The notes under the pieces: model-generated
What the model was told of the DNA's origin: nothing
Databases searched by the model: none
What the model saw: the letters and a program-made list of their open reading frames with translations, nothing else
Assembly (NCBI GenBank): GCA_033063855.1
Contig: CP093831.1
Span: 13,516,001-13,580,000 of the forward strand
From: Smittia aterrima
Taxonomy: Eukaryota; Arthropoda; Insecta; Diptera; Chironomidae
Direction: 5' to 3'
DNA: 64,000 nt
Shown: in pieces, positions 39,306-51,069 of the stretch
How positions within the stretch are numbered: position 1 is the stretch's first letter
Layout of the letters: each line of letters begins with the position of its first letter
Translations under genes and position numbers: made by a program

Positions 39306-42093
39306 ATGTCGCCAGCAAATATTTCATCCTTTGATGGCCAAAACTTGCACAACACTACTCTTGAACTTTGTGCTGGCAAGTGGGAGAATCATTCGCTTCC
39401 TGTTGATACTCGTGAGTGCTTTTGTGGTTTATTTAGTTTTTCTCTGGACATCGAATAAATGAAGTGCAAAAATCTGAATCGACGATTGAATATTTTTTGC
39501 TTTCAGTTTACTGCAGTTGGACTTTCGACTCATTTTTATGTTGGCCTCCCACGAAAGCTGGTGACTTAGCTTTTGAAAAATGCCCTGCAACTAAAGGACT
39601 TGATCCAACTAGTAAGTTCGTTTGAAAGGATTACGGGAAAAAAAGGAATTTGGAGTGAAACTCGGATGATTGTGAAAACATTTCTCGTGATAGCTTTTAA
39701 ATGGAAGTGAAGTTTTTTCTTCATTGTAAAATAAGTTTTAAAGAACTTTCGACTCGTAAAGCTACGAGTGATCTTTTAGATTTGTCGAAGAAATTATTTA
39801 ATCTCTCGGAAGTTCCTTTTATCAATTTCTTTTGTAACGCCATACCAAGACTGACTCCATCGTAAGCTTTCGTTCTGTAGAAAGGAAAAATATTTGAGCT
39901 CACATGTTTCTTTCGACGGAAATTGCTTTGATTCAAATGGAAAATATTTTCTTGAAAAATATTTTTCGTTTTTCGTCCTTAAATATTTTCTCTTCCCCAA
40001 TGCGACACAGAATTCGCCGAAAGAAAATGCAACAATCTCGGCCACTGGGAACCAAGACCTGGGTTGACAGATCCAAACAATCAAGGATGGACCAATTATA
40101 CAAACTGTTATTTACCTGAAGTGTTAGCTCTTCTGAGGAAACTTGGAAATGACACTGAGGTGAGCAATGAATTAAATTGAATGTGGCCACAATGTTTCAA
40201 ACTTTTCAAAAAGGTTTTCTATAATTCTTGATTCATTTTGAGTTCATTATTTTCTTTGAAGACAAAGTAAACCGCTTTTGTTAAATTCCAGTTTCCTTAG
40301 TTTATTAATAAATCTCATTGTCCTCGTTCATTCTTTGTTATGTAAACATTTTCAATTCAAATGACGGAATTTCAGCAAAAAATGAACATTGCTCAGAGAA
40401 CGAGAACGTTAGAAATTGCTGGATTTAGCTTTTCGCTTCTGGCTTTGGTGATATCGTTGATAATCTTTTATCGTTTTCGGTGAGTTCATAAAGATTTCAA
40501 AGAGGCCGTTTAAATACTATTTACGATAAAAATTCCTTCATTGTTTTTAATTTTCAGAAGTCTACGGAATAACCGAACAAGAATACACAAAAACTTATTT
40601 ATAGCGATGGTGATTCAGGTTATAATCAGGTTAACATTGTACATTGATCAGGTGAGACGAACTTGAGATATCTCTCAAACAAATTTGACAAAGGACTAAA
40701 TTCGTTAGGATATAACCCGACGACTTGGACTAGAAGGAGCCACCACAATTCCTCGTCATACAATTGACAACACGGTAAATACTCAAAAGATTTTTATTTG
40801 ACTTTCCTCGAAGTCAATTCTCATTTTAAAATGACAGACACATTTATGAAAAACAAGTTTGTTGTAAATTAAATCTCTCGCAGATTTATAAAAAATTTAA
40901 AGAGCATTCATTTGAGAAATGAAAGAAAATTCTTTTCTCCGTTTCCTCTTTTGAAACTATTTCGAGCTCACAGTTCATTCTCTCTCGTTCACTTTTCAGC
41001 CATACTTATGCGAGGCTTCGTACATTCTTCTCGAATATGCACGAACTGCAATGTTCCTGTGGATGTTTATCGAAGGATTGTATCTCCACAACGTAGTCAC
41101 TGTAACAGTTTTTCAAGGTCGCTTTCCTCATATCATTTACGCTGTCATCGGTTGGGGATTGCCGGTTGTTATGACTGTGAGAATGAGACGGAAGAATGAG
41201 TTAGCGACGTGATGAGTTCTAATGAACTCTTCTCCTTTCCAGGCGGTTTGGGCTTTTTTCACGGCCAACTCAAAGCAAAACCAGGAATGCTGGTTCGGAT
41301 ATAACTTGACGCCTTATTATTGGATACTTGAAGGACCTCGTCTTATTGTTATCTTAGTGAGCTGAGTCTCATCGTCCATCGCAATCCAATGTTTTCATTT
41401 GTCTCTCGTTTCAGTTGAATTTTACTTTTCTACTGAACATTATAAGAGTTCTCGTTGTAAAGTTACGACAAAGTCACACGAGCGATGTAGAACAAGTGAG
41501 GAAAGCTGTACGAGCAGCTTTCGTGTTGTTGCCTCTTCTTGGAATAACAAATCTACTGAACATGACACAAGCGCCTCTCGATCGTTCTCCTTTCGAGTTT
41601 GCTGTTTGGTCTTACACAACGCATTTCCTTACATCGTTCCAAGGCTTCTTCATCGCAATGATTTACTGTTTCCTTAATGGTGAAGTAAGTTTATTCTTGT
41701 TCTCATTTGCAAAGAGTTTTCACGATTTTTCTCTTGATGAAGGTTCGCGTGGCCATTCTAAAGTCAATTAGCGTTTACATGTCTTTACGAGGTCATCACG
41801 ATTGGGCCAGACGTCGACAATCTTATTACTCTGCAAATTATCCGACGGCTGCAGACACAGAGCCTAACATTCCACCTCGAACGAATGTGAATGAAGTGAA
41901 CAGGTTTGTTCTGATGTCTCTTTTCCGTTTTCACTCAACTAATCAATATTTCCACTCGAATAGCCATCGACAGAATCAACCTCAGCATCATCGTCAATCT
42001 AAATGGTTTAACTTCTTTTTAAAGCCAAAGCAGATCAGTCAAATTCAAAGGGAACAGCCACCAGAGTCAGTTGTGTTTGATATTTCTGATTAA
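39306..42093 (+). CDS. Pdfr: PDF receptor-like class B GPCR, copy 2
   Basis: This is the second complete receptor gene. Its exons are 39306-39411, 39507-39611, 40011-40159, 40376-40479, 40558-40651, 40709-40774, 41000-41176, 41243-41356, 41415-41684, 41743-41903 and 41964-42093. That is 492 codons including the stop, with exon lengths and phases identical to copy 1. The start ATG was chosen because sequence just upstream differs between copies by a one-base change that shifts the frame, so it is not coding. Ectodomain cysteines, all seven TM segments and the PPESVVFDISD tail are intact. Differences from copy 1 that I checked are silent (Ser TCG/TCA, Thr ACA/ACG, Asn AAC/AAT), plus Leu for Val in ITRRLGLEG. 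This suggests both copies have been under purifying selection or homogenised by gene conversion. Confidence 0.9.
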
Positions 42094-44392
42094 ATTGTTG
42101 AATTAAATGCTCAACTTTTATTTTGTATTTATCGCTCTCGCTTAAGTTTGATTTGCAAAGTATCTCGTGTAAGCTTAAAGCTTTTAGTCATTGACGTTAG
42201 TGATCCTGAACATTATGTCGAGACATAGTTTCGATTAGTTGTAAGATTTATTTTTAAATAAATTAATCCTTCACATTCTCCCCGATCGAACGGCGAATCA
42301 AAACTTTTAATTTTAGTTTATTTTTTCATTGAAAAATGTTTCTCATTTTCTGCACCGGAAGGTCGATGTGAGAGTTCATTCAAGTAAAAGCTTGCTACAT
42401 TAGTTGACAAGAAAGTTACAGTTCAGTATCCATTACGAGTATCAACGCAAACTCTCATAAATGTCATAAAGTTACTTACAACGATATTTTCCCTTTCGTG
42501 TCATCTTCTTGTGGATCAGTCGAGACGTGTTAGCTTTGCATTTAACCATGTTCACTCATGTCACTTAATGAGTCTTAATGACAAAAAAAACAGTTTCATT
42601 AACTTGAAGAGCGCTCAATCTTGTTTTCTATTTCTCATTAGTCTCTCGTCCTAAAAAAAGTTCATCGCATTTTTATGATTTGTTTGACTTCCCATGTTTG
42701 CGTTTTGCTAACCCAAACTTCTCTTTATTTCTCTTCTAGCGTTCTATTCTTCATTTCCGGGAATGAATTAAACTTAGAAAACAAGATCGACGACCAATTT
42801 GAGAAGGCAAAGTCGTTGAATGATGGGAGAGTGTAATGAAAGGTTTTTTTAATTCAGAGAAGCTTCCAAATTGTCTCAGCATCGGTCAAACTTTATTTTC
42901 AATAACATTGTCTTGAAAGAATTTTATTCTTCTCACGTGAAATAATTTTACAGCATCCTCGTCTCCTCGTCTGCACTTCCTTCTCGTCCTTTCCTTTTAT
43001 TTGCACTCGTACAGGTGAGTTTCGCGAATCTCAAGTCACAGAACGACTTACTCGTAAGAAAAGATTGGCAATTATCGTTTATGTCTCCTTACGATGAAAT
43101 CCTCTTATTGCATTGTTGTGCACATCAAATAAGCTTTCGTAGAAAACGTGCTTCGCCTTTTTGGCCGATTGTAGATAAGTAGCAAGAAAATATCTTTCGT
43201 GGTTGTGTGAATAAAAATTTAAGGAGAGTGTGAAGTGCGTCGTGTGGATGTCAAAGTCACACAACCGATCGCAACTTCACTGAATCTTCAAACTTCAAAC
43301 CTATCCAACAAATCAAAAGAATGTTTCAATAAGAAAATAAATTTATTGTCTTCTCTTCCATTTCCAGAACATTTGTGTGATTAAACTCAAAGCTTTGTGT
43401 GATGTTGAAAGAAATTTCCAATTTATTTAATGAAAAGATAACAAAAATAATTTCTTGAAGAATTTTGTAAAATAAAGCATTTTCAGAAATTAATCCGCTA
43501 ACTCAAAAGTTCCTGAACTAAAAATTGTTAGATTTTTCATTCCGATTAATCATTTCAATTATTTCTAAATCTCATTTCAAAGAGTTAAACACAAAACTTT
43601 GTAAATAAACAAAAAGAAATATTTGAATAATTTTTTTTTTTTGATTGAGCATTTGCCAATGTGCTTCAAACCATGAGAAAACGTTTCCTTCCAAAAGAAG
43701 AAGTTGAAACGTGATTTAAACAAGAAAAAATAGTTTTTCCGAAGAACATTGTAAACATTTTTTATGGCGATCATGTGAAACACTCTTTGAAACTAAATTG
43801 ATGAGGATCCGATGACATTGAACGAACAGTGCAATTCCCTAGAAGAGAAAGCTTCGAACCAAATCTTCATGATCTGCTTAGTTAATTAAGTGAAGAAATT
43901 GAATGTTGTTGATTGTGTCAGAGATTTAAGCCGAAAACAAAAGATGAAAATAAATTTTTGTATTTACCAAAATAATTAAAAGAAATCCTTCAATAAATTT
44001 TATTGTTGTCTCTTAATTAAATTTCGTAATGTCGCAGATTACTTATTTCACTTTGAAATTCTTTGAATATTTGATAAGTGAAAACAATTTAGGAAAAGTA
44101 TTTTTAGAATCTTTGAAGTTTCAGGTTGTGGCGGAGTTCTCAGGATTTTGAGATTTAAATTTAATTCGAAATATTTATTCAGTCGAAATTTATAACTCAG
44201 CTCATCAGAGATTTCTTTAACTATTAACGTAAAGTTCGTGTCATTTATTAAACACTTATTTTATGAATCATTTATGACTCGTTTCAATATTTCAATGAGC
44301 TTCACTTTTGATGAGTCGCATTAACGTTTAAAGATGTCCTTGTATTCGCTTTTCATTGTCTCTGCTCAGTTTGCATTTTCCTCTTTAGTCTA

Positions 44393-44596
44393 ATGACAAT
44401 GAAATCGGTTGAAGGGGAAGAAACTGAGATGAAAGATAAGGAAGACAAGGACGAACAAGGCAAACGTTTTCAACGAAAATCAATTACTCGGAAAATTATG
44501 ATCCGATGGACCGTCGAACAAGAAGTTTCATTCCAACAACGAAGCCACTTTAATCTTCAATCTCGCATTCAAGTTCATGGAATCGAAACTTTTTGA
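44393..44596 (+). CDS. Unrecognised 67-aa ORF, IR2 right copy
   Basis: This is the counterpart of the minus-strand frame at 27773-27976 in the left arm, with the same ATG, length and acidic/basic N-terminus (MTMKSVEGEETEMKDKEDKD). One residue differs. A pyrimidine-rich tract ending ctctttag lies just upstream. There is no recognisable domain, and it may be an unlinked 3' exon or a chance frame. Confidence 0.25.
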   Translation: MTMKSVEGEETEMKDKEDKDEQGKRFQRKSITRKIMIRWTVEQEVSFQQRSHFNLQSRIQVHGIETF

Positions 44597-44833
44597 GAGT
44601 TTCCACTTCAAGATTATGATCGCTCGAGTGGATTTAGTTGTGGCTGAGCTTTCAACAAACAAATTATGAAACGAGTCGTTTATTTAAATTTCGGGAAGCT
44701 CTGCAAATATTTTAACCGCAGCTGAGAACAAACACTCTTTTGCAAAGACTCTTTACAAATCATTTAAAACCTTATTCGCTCAAATCTAATTAAAATCATT
44801 CGCGTTACGTGTCAACTGACATAACAACCCAGT

Positions 44834-46850
44834 CAAAACGAAGTGTTATGCATGTGATCCTTCCGTTGCGCAATGCATCACAGTAATTTCACGTTTAGCT
44901 GAGAGTATTTTGTAACTGAACTCTTTTATAGAGTTAAAAGTATTTTAGATTATGAAAGCTTATGACGAATTTAATTTAAATTTTAAAGGTTTTAAACCAG
45001 AACTGAGTTCATAAATAAATGAAATATTAACATCGGGAATCCTTTCAATGTAAGTCAAATAAAATAAACTTTCTTTTGACTTCATTGCCGTAATTACCTT
45101 TCAATATTATTCAACAACCAATTGAGACAATGAAATTATGATTTGTTTGAGACTTTTACAATCAACTTCGACTAAAGGTAAACAGTTTTACTTCCTTGGC
45201 TTTGAAAGTTTCGTTTAATCAATTTATCGAAAGCTTGAATATCAACTGGAAATTACGCCGCGAAATTTGTTTTTATCTCATCTATTGATTTAAAAAAATT
45301 ATAATGAAGAAACTTTATTGTTGAAGTGATGAAAACTTGAAGACTGTGATTCGGCGAATAAAGTGAAACATGTTGGGTTGCCAATACTTTTGAAATGTTT
45401 ACTTCTTCAACCATTTCCTGAGGGCTTAGGACTAAACGTTCTACAATGCGAGTCAACCTGAGTGACGTACTTTTTCAAAGTTTGTTGGCGTTTCTAAAGC
45501 TTCAGCTTCTTCATTTCTTGCATAACAATAAAAGTTTTTCTCTTTAAAATTGAAATCTTGAAAAGTTTTTTTTATTCATATAACGTGTCCGAAGTTCAAA
45601 GTGAAACCTTAAAATGTTGTCGCTATTATCAAATGGATAATGGTGACACAACGTGAGCTTACCGAGCAACAGGTTTCAGAGAACAAAAATTTCAAAAAAA
45701 TAAAATAATTGGTTCGGTCACAAAAGCGATAATACGTTGGTCATGCCTGTGAGCTTTATATGCGAATGATAATTTTGACAGTCAAGCAACCCGTGGAAAT
45801 GTCGCGTTGGATATTTCTAGTCCTGATTGAAATAAAAATGAGAAATGTTCTTTTGTGGATCAAAGAAGTCAAAGGAAAAACGACGCATGTCGGATCTTAA
45901 ACAGCAAGTCTCAGTTTTGCGTCACACAATTCTTTTCTCCTTGAGTAAGATTTGTGTCAAAATCAGAACAAATTTCAAATCAAATGCATTGTTTTGCGTT
46001 TATAAACGAGTATCAGTTTACAATCGAGTCACAGAGCGATTCGCAGCCAACACAAATCCATTACTTCACGAGCAATGACGGGCATGAGACTTCGATGCAC
46101 GTTTTCTGTCAATTCTTATTTATTTGTTTGCTACGAAAGTTTAGCTTCATCACTGAGAAGTCACGTTGAATCCGCTTGAAGAACATTGAAAATCATTTTC
46201 TAGAAAAAGCATTCAAATTTTTGCGAAGGCGAGAAAAGGGGAAAAATTTGGGCGAAGTTTGTAAAATAAATCTTATTTGACTTTAGTTGGCTTCTTCTTC
46301 TTAAAATACTTCGAGTCAGATTTTTAAGAAAGGAAATCAGAGTACGAGAAGCATTCGACTTGTCATTAGCATCGAATGAAAACATTTCTAATTACATTAC
46401 TCCATTGACAACCTCGTTTAATTTACGATCAATTAGTCAAATTAAAGATTTTTCGTTCATCGAGCAATTTGATTTATGATAAATTGCTTTTCAGAAATTG
46501 AGACGTCGATAAAGTTTTATTGAGTTATTACCAACGAAGTCATTAAAGTTGTTCTGTTTGAAAGTATAATTTGTTTAAACCTTCTTTTAAAAGCTTTTGA
46601 ACTAAGAATTAGCATCAACTTAGTTTCGTAATAAAAAGCTGCTAGAAGAGGAAATGTTAGAAAAGAGGAAATGTTTGAATAAAGCTTCGTCCTCAATTTA
46701 AAAACATTTGCAACAAGTTTGATTGACAATGAAATGTTCAAGCAAATTTTTTTTAAATAAATTTTATTCTACAAAAGTAAATTAATAAATTGTACAATTA
46801 CAGTATCCTCAGATAATCTGATTCAGATTCAAATAAATTCGTCAAGCTTT
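44834..46850. other. Intergenic between IR2 and the SLC26 gene
   Basis: About 2 kb of AT-rich sequence with no gene I can support. It holds the second copy of the diverged direct repeat. A 78-codon ATG frame at 45845-46078 (MFFCGSKKSKEKRR...) has no recognisable features. The right end contains the SLC26 3' UTR with AATAAA-type signals on the minus strand. Confidence 0.5.
45303..45650 (+). repeat. Diverged direct repeat, copy 2 (outside IR2 right arm)
   Basis: This is the same-orientation partner of 36630-36930, with extra sequence inserted between shared blocks (for example around 45450-45475). The two copies bracket the right arm of IR2 at a distance of about 0.4-0.5 kb on each side. Confidence 0.7.
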
Positions 46851-49437
46851 TCATGGCTTATTGTAAATGGCATCCGGAATCGTTGGGAATAAAATATTCA
46901 TGAAGCTAAAGTCGGTCTTCAAAAGAGTATCGTAAATATTACTGGAACAGCCGGCAATACTGACATCGATATTTAATTTATTAAAATCTTTAATTAATGT
47001 CGTCAACATGGCAATTGAAGACGGATCAATAAAGCTCAATGCACTGAAATCTAAAATTAAATGTTTGAAATTAATATTTGTTATGAAAATCTTTTTTCCT
47101 TTCGATTTTCCAGTCTTCTTATCAAAATGCTTCAGCTCCTTCAATAAATTTATTCCCAATCGATTAGACAAACGACTTCTGAAAGAAGCTTTCGTTGCGA
47201 AGTTGATCCCACCGCGGTAGTGAAAAATCTTCACAAATGGAATCTCAATTGCTTTCTCAAACCTATCAATGTCAAGAAACAAATCAGTGTCGGGAACCCG
47301 ACCCAGAATGCAAATATCGGCTTTCAAACTATGACAGAAAATGCACAAGATGCTGAGAATGATTCCAACAAGAAGTCCAATATCAATAGCTACAATAACA
47401 ACAGTCAAGAAAGTCACCATCCAAACAAACCCGTCTAATTTGCTTTTCTTATTAAATCGAGGGAACTCTGTTACTTGGATGAGCATTCCTTTCAACGCCA
47501 CCACAACGATGGATGCTAATATGCACTTTAGAAGAAAAATAATTAAGCAAACTCAACTTCAAACATTGATGATCAATTTACCCTTGGGAGGACCTCGAAG
47601 AATGGTCCAATCCACAGCAAGACAAACAACAGCAAAGTGCATGAGATGATCGAAGCAAGTTGAGTCGCACCACCAACAGTTTGTTGAATCAATGACCGTG
47701 AGAGTGAAGCAGAAACTGGCATACACGAGAAGAAAGAGCCAACAATATTCCCCGATCCCTGTAAAATTGATTTTCCATTAAATTGTCATTGAAATCTATT
47801 TTTTTCTCATCCTACCATTGCAAGAAGTTCTTGATTGAAATCAATTTCGTATTTCATTTTCTGTCCAAAAATCAGCGCCATCGAAACTGTCACAGAATAT
47901 GAAACGAATGCAATTGCAAACGAATCAACTAAAAGCTCCTTCCAGATGTCAAAGTGAGGCAAAGTTGCCGCTGGTAGACCAACAGGAATGTGCCCAACTG
48001 GAATAATGTCCCAAGTTTCCTCAAGCTTCAAGAATCTTGACAATAAAACGCCACCGACGACAGCAATCAACTCAATGGGAATCGGAAGCTTTGTTCTTTT
48101 CGCAACGAGAGGTTTCAAAATCTCGTTGTTGAAGAGAAGAATCACAATCGTTACGATGGAGAGGAGAATCGCCACTTGGTTCACGGTGCTTATTGAGTTG
48201 AATATTTCGATGTACGTCTACAATGATTGTTACAATTGTTAATTACAAGCTTAGTGGTCATTGTACGGTGCGGAGTTGGAATGACGATGAAGTTTTATGG
48301 ATTCGAGTGTAGAGTTTAAAATGTGACTGTGCCCTTAGAGGTCAATGTTTAAAAATCTCGTGATGTAATCATCGAACCTTCAGTTACTTACTTTAATGAG
48401 TTTGAAGTTCCCTTTGATTCGTGGCAATTGAAGTCCCAACAGATCTTTTACTTGCGATGTAAACACATGCACGGCAGCTCCTGTCGTAAAGCCACTGACT
48501 AGACATTCCGATAAAAGGAACGACAACACGCCAAGACGGAAAACAAACATTAAAAGCTGTAAAGCAATTTGTTGATTAGCTCAAGTTTGCAGTGTGACTT
48601 CCTTGAAACAATTTTTTTTACTTGAATCACGCCAACCATGAAACAGACAAGTGTCGCGATCTCGATCGGTGAATACGAATGTCCCGTTGCAATGTCACCA
48701 GTTTGAGTGAGGGTCGAGTTTGTGATGACAGCGCTTTCAATGTTCGAGTATTTGTTGACGCACTTCCCGACCATGATTGAAATCACAGCGAACGTTCCCA
48801 TCGAGTTGTGTCGAGATGTTCCGAAGAGGCAGTACATGAGAACTGGGAAGAACGCCATGTAGATCCCAACGACGGGTGGAACATTGGCGAGAAGGGCATA
48901 ACCCATTCCTTGAGGAATATGCATTATCGCAACAGTACAACCGCTTACGACATCGCCGACGAAATCGTCTTTCTTGTAGGAGTGAATCCAGGAGACGATT
49001 GGAAACGTCCCGACGAAACAAGATTTAACCGCTTCTCCGGAACATTTTATCTGCGACGCCAAAACTGGATTCAACGAACGGAAAGAAATCCGATGAGTCA
49101 TCAATGAAAGCGAACAGTGATTGAATCAAAAGAGAGAGAAATAAAAGATAAACGTAAGCATCGTAATACGCGGATTCGAAAACAAAAGCATATCAATAAA
49201 GTTGTCCTTGATCTTGTTTATTTAACATATGCTCAAACAAAACTCACATGACTTCGCCTGCGGCTGTTTAAACATCATTTCCTCATTTAGACGCTTCTGA
49301 TCGTACTGCGATCGAGAAATTTCAATTTTAGTTGAATTGCTTTCATCGTAGCTCTCAGCTGTTCCTTCATCGCTTATTTCCAATGCACTGTTGTCGAATC
49401 CAACGTCGTTCTCTTCATTTAAATTTCGAAACATCAT
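46851..49437 (-). CDS. SLC26-family anion (sulfate/oxalate/chloride-bicarbonate) transporter
   Basis: This multi-pass membrane anion exchanger belongs to the SulP/SLC26 family. Six exons (49248-49437, 48622-49064, 48392-48556, 47816-48217, 47582-47758, 46851-47525) total 684 codons, a 683-residue protein, normal for the family. The N-terminus (about 63 residues) is acidic and Ser-rich. Core motifs include FPIVSWIHSYKKDDFVGDVV, HIPQGMGYALLANVPPVVG, FGTSRHNSMGTFAVISIMVG, SGFTTGAAVHVFTSQVKDLLG and VGSFFSCMPVSASLSRSLIQQ. A cytoplasmic STAS domain fills roughly residues 520-680 (ILGRVPDTDLFLD ... HLILDFSALSFIDPSSIAML). Substrate cannot be read from sequence, and which of the several dipteran SLC26 paralogues this is remains open. 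The first in-frame ATG of exon 1 (49435-49437) is taken as the start. Confidence 0.93.
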
Positions 49438-51069
49438 CTTCACTTGGAGATCACGATTTTTATTTTATTTTCATTCATACAAGTTTGATGTCTTTACGGT
49501 TTTGATCTCCGTTTTCATTCAACACGCGAACTGTCTGAAACTTTATGACTTCGTAGCGAAACGAGCCTCTTTAACGATTGACCATTTGCATCAACGGTTG
49601 AAACTATATTGAGCTAAACGAGATATTTGAATATGTTGAGACGTTTTTTAAAAACATTTTTGGCTTCGCGATCGCACTCGAACGGCACAACAAAAAATAA
49701 AACGGAAAATGATCATTGACGGTGTTAAAAACTGGTATTCAGCGGCTCGAGAGAGTCACATGTTAGGATAAACCACAAGCACGGATGAAGAGAAAATAAA
49801 ATAAGACCAAGTTGAAAGTTCAATGAGTTCTTTGTTTGAGGTGTGTCTCGTCGTATTTCGTTAGCATATTTGAAACTCGCGAGAACTCAAAATTTTAATT
49901 TAAAAAATACTTTCAATGTTAGATTTAAAAAAAAAATTCAAGGATTTTATTAGCACATTTGAAGTTTAATTTTATTTTTTCTTATCACTCTTGTAGTTTT
50001 GAAATTTTATCGTGTTTCGAGATATTTTCACCGTTAAATTGCTCACCGTTAAATTTATAAGTTAAAATAATGAATCACTGAGTGACACTTAGAAATAACT
50101 TCGCAAGTCAGAGATCTTAATTATTAAATGATCAACTGCTAAGTATAGAGTGACGATGTTAACTCGTTCGACAGCCGAATGAAACTGAAAGTGGGAAAAA
50201 ATGAGTCTTTTGACTTTGTCTGTATAAAAACTGATAGATGTTAGTTGATACAAGCAAGCACCTGATGATAATGACAGTGTTTTAATGCGTGATTGAAGGT
50301 GCTAGAAATATCGCGGTTCTTAGAGCGAGAAGGGGACAAAACAAACATTTTAATGACGCATGAGAGTTTCGTCTCGCCAATAACCTGTCGAATTCGATTC
50401 GATCAAAGCTTAAGCAAGCAACCTCCAATCTCAGCAGCAGATGAATTAATTTCATATTTGCTTTAGCAATTTTTTTTTGCAAAGAAATTCCGGGGCACAC
50501 TTGAAGGACACTCGACTTGTTTGTCGACGCTTTCACTATCTTTTAAGATCGAGAAGTTGTTTCGAATGACATCCAGAAGCTTCCGCTTTCTTTGATTAGG
50601 AGCAGTTCTTAATAACAACAATAAAATAGGAATTTTGATCAAACAGCTGTTTAGAACTCGTGATAATCTACTAACAAATATTGTTCTTCATTGTTCATGA
50701 ACATTTGTCGCTTGTTGTCGAATGAATCATTCAGAATTATTAAAATAATAATTCTCATTGGAACAACTGGATCAATGTACTTCTGTTTTTCAAGAGATAA
50801 CACGAAAAAGTGCCATCAAAACACGTTGTTAATCAATTAAAGCAGATTTCGTGTTTTATATTTAACCACGTTGCTTTGATTAAACGAATGTTTTTACTCC
50901 TTTATGATGGCAATAGTTTAATATGAGATCTCATTTCAACAGTAGATGCAATTAGCGTGACAGCATCTTTTGAATTCGTTTTATTGAGTTTTATGAGTTG
51001 CTTATCTTTATTAGTTTGACTGAAAGTTACGCAAGAAATTCAAGAAAAGTTCATTAAAATCTGTCTGCT
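49438..51069. other. Intergenic between SLC26 and Top3-beta
   Basis: About 1.6 kb with no gene I can support. It must hold the SLC26 promoter (left end) and the Top3-beta 3' UTR (right end). The one frame over 80 codons, at 50282-50536, has no recognisable content. Confidence 0.5.

Larger units (their letters stand above)
37324..44833. repeat. Inverted duplication IR2, right arm
   Basis: This is the reverse-complement partner of 27544-35053. It carries the second PDF-receptor-like gene on the plus strand (39306-42093), so the two receptor genes are divergent with their 5' ends toward the spacer. Non-coding differences from the left arm include small indels, for example near 38820, 42585 and 43620-43640, while most coding differences are silent. 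The region 37324-39305 is receptor 5' flank and 42094-44833 is 3' flank. Apart from low-confidence short frames I see nothing else in them. Confidence 0.9.

Noticed and set aside
8256..44833. Inverted duplications as simple haplotype-duplication artefacts
   Set aside because: Unmerged haplotypes normally give direct, not inverted, copies. Both spacers are unique gene-bearing sequence, and the arms differ by scattered substitutions. Not fully excluded without reads.
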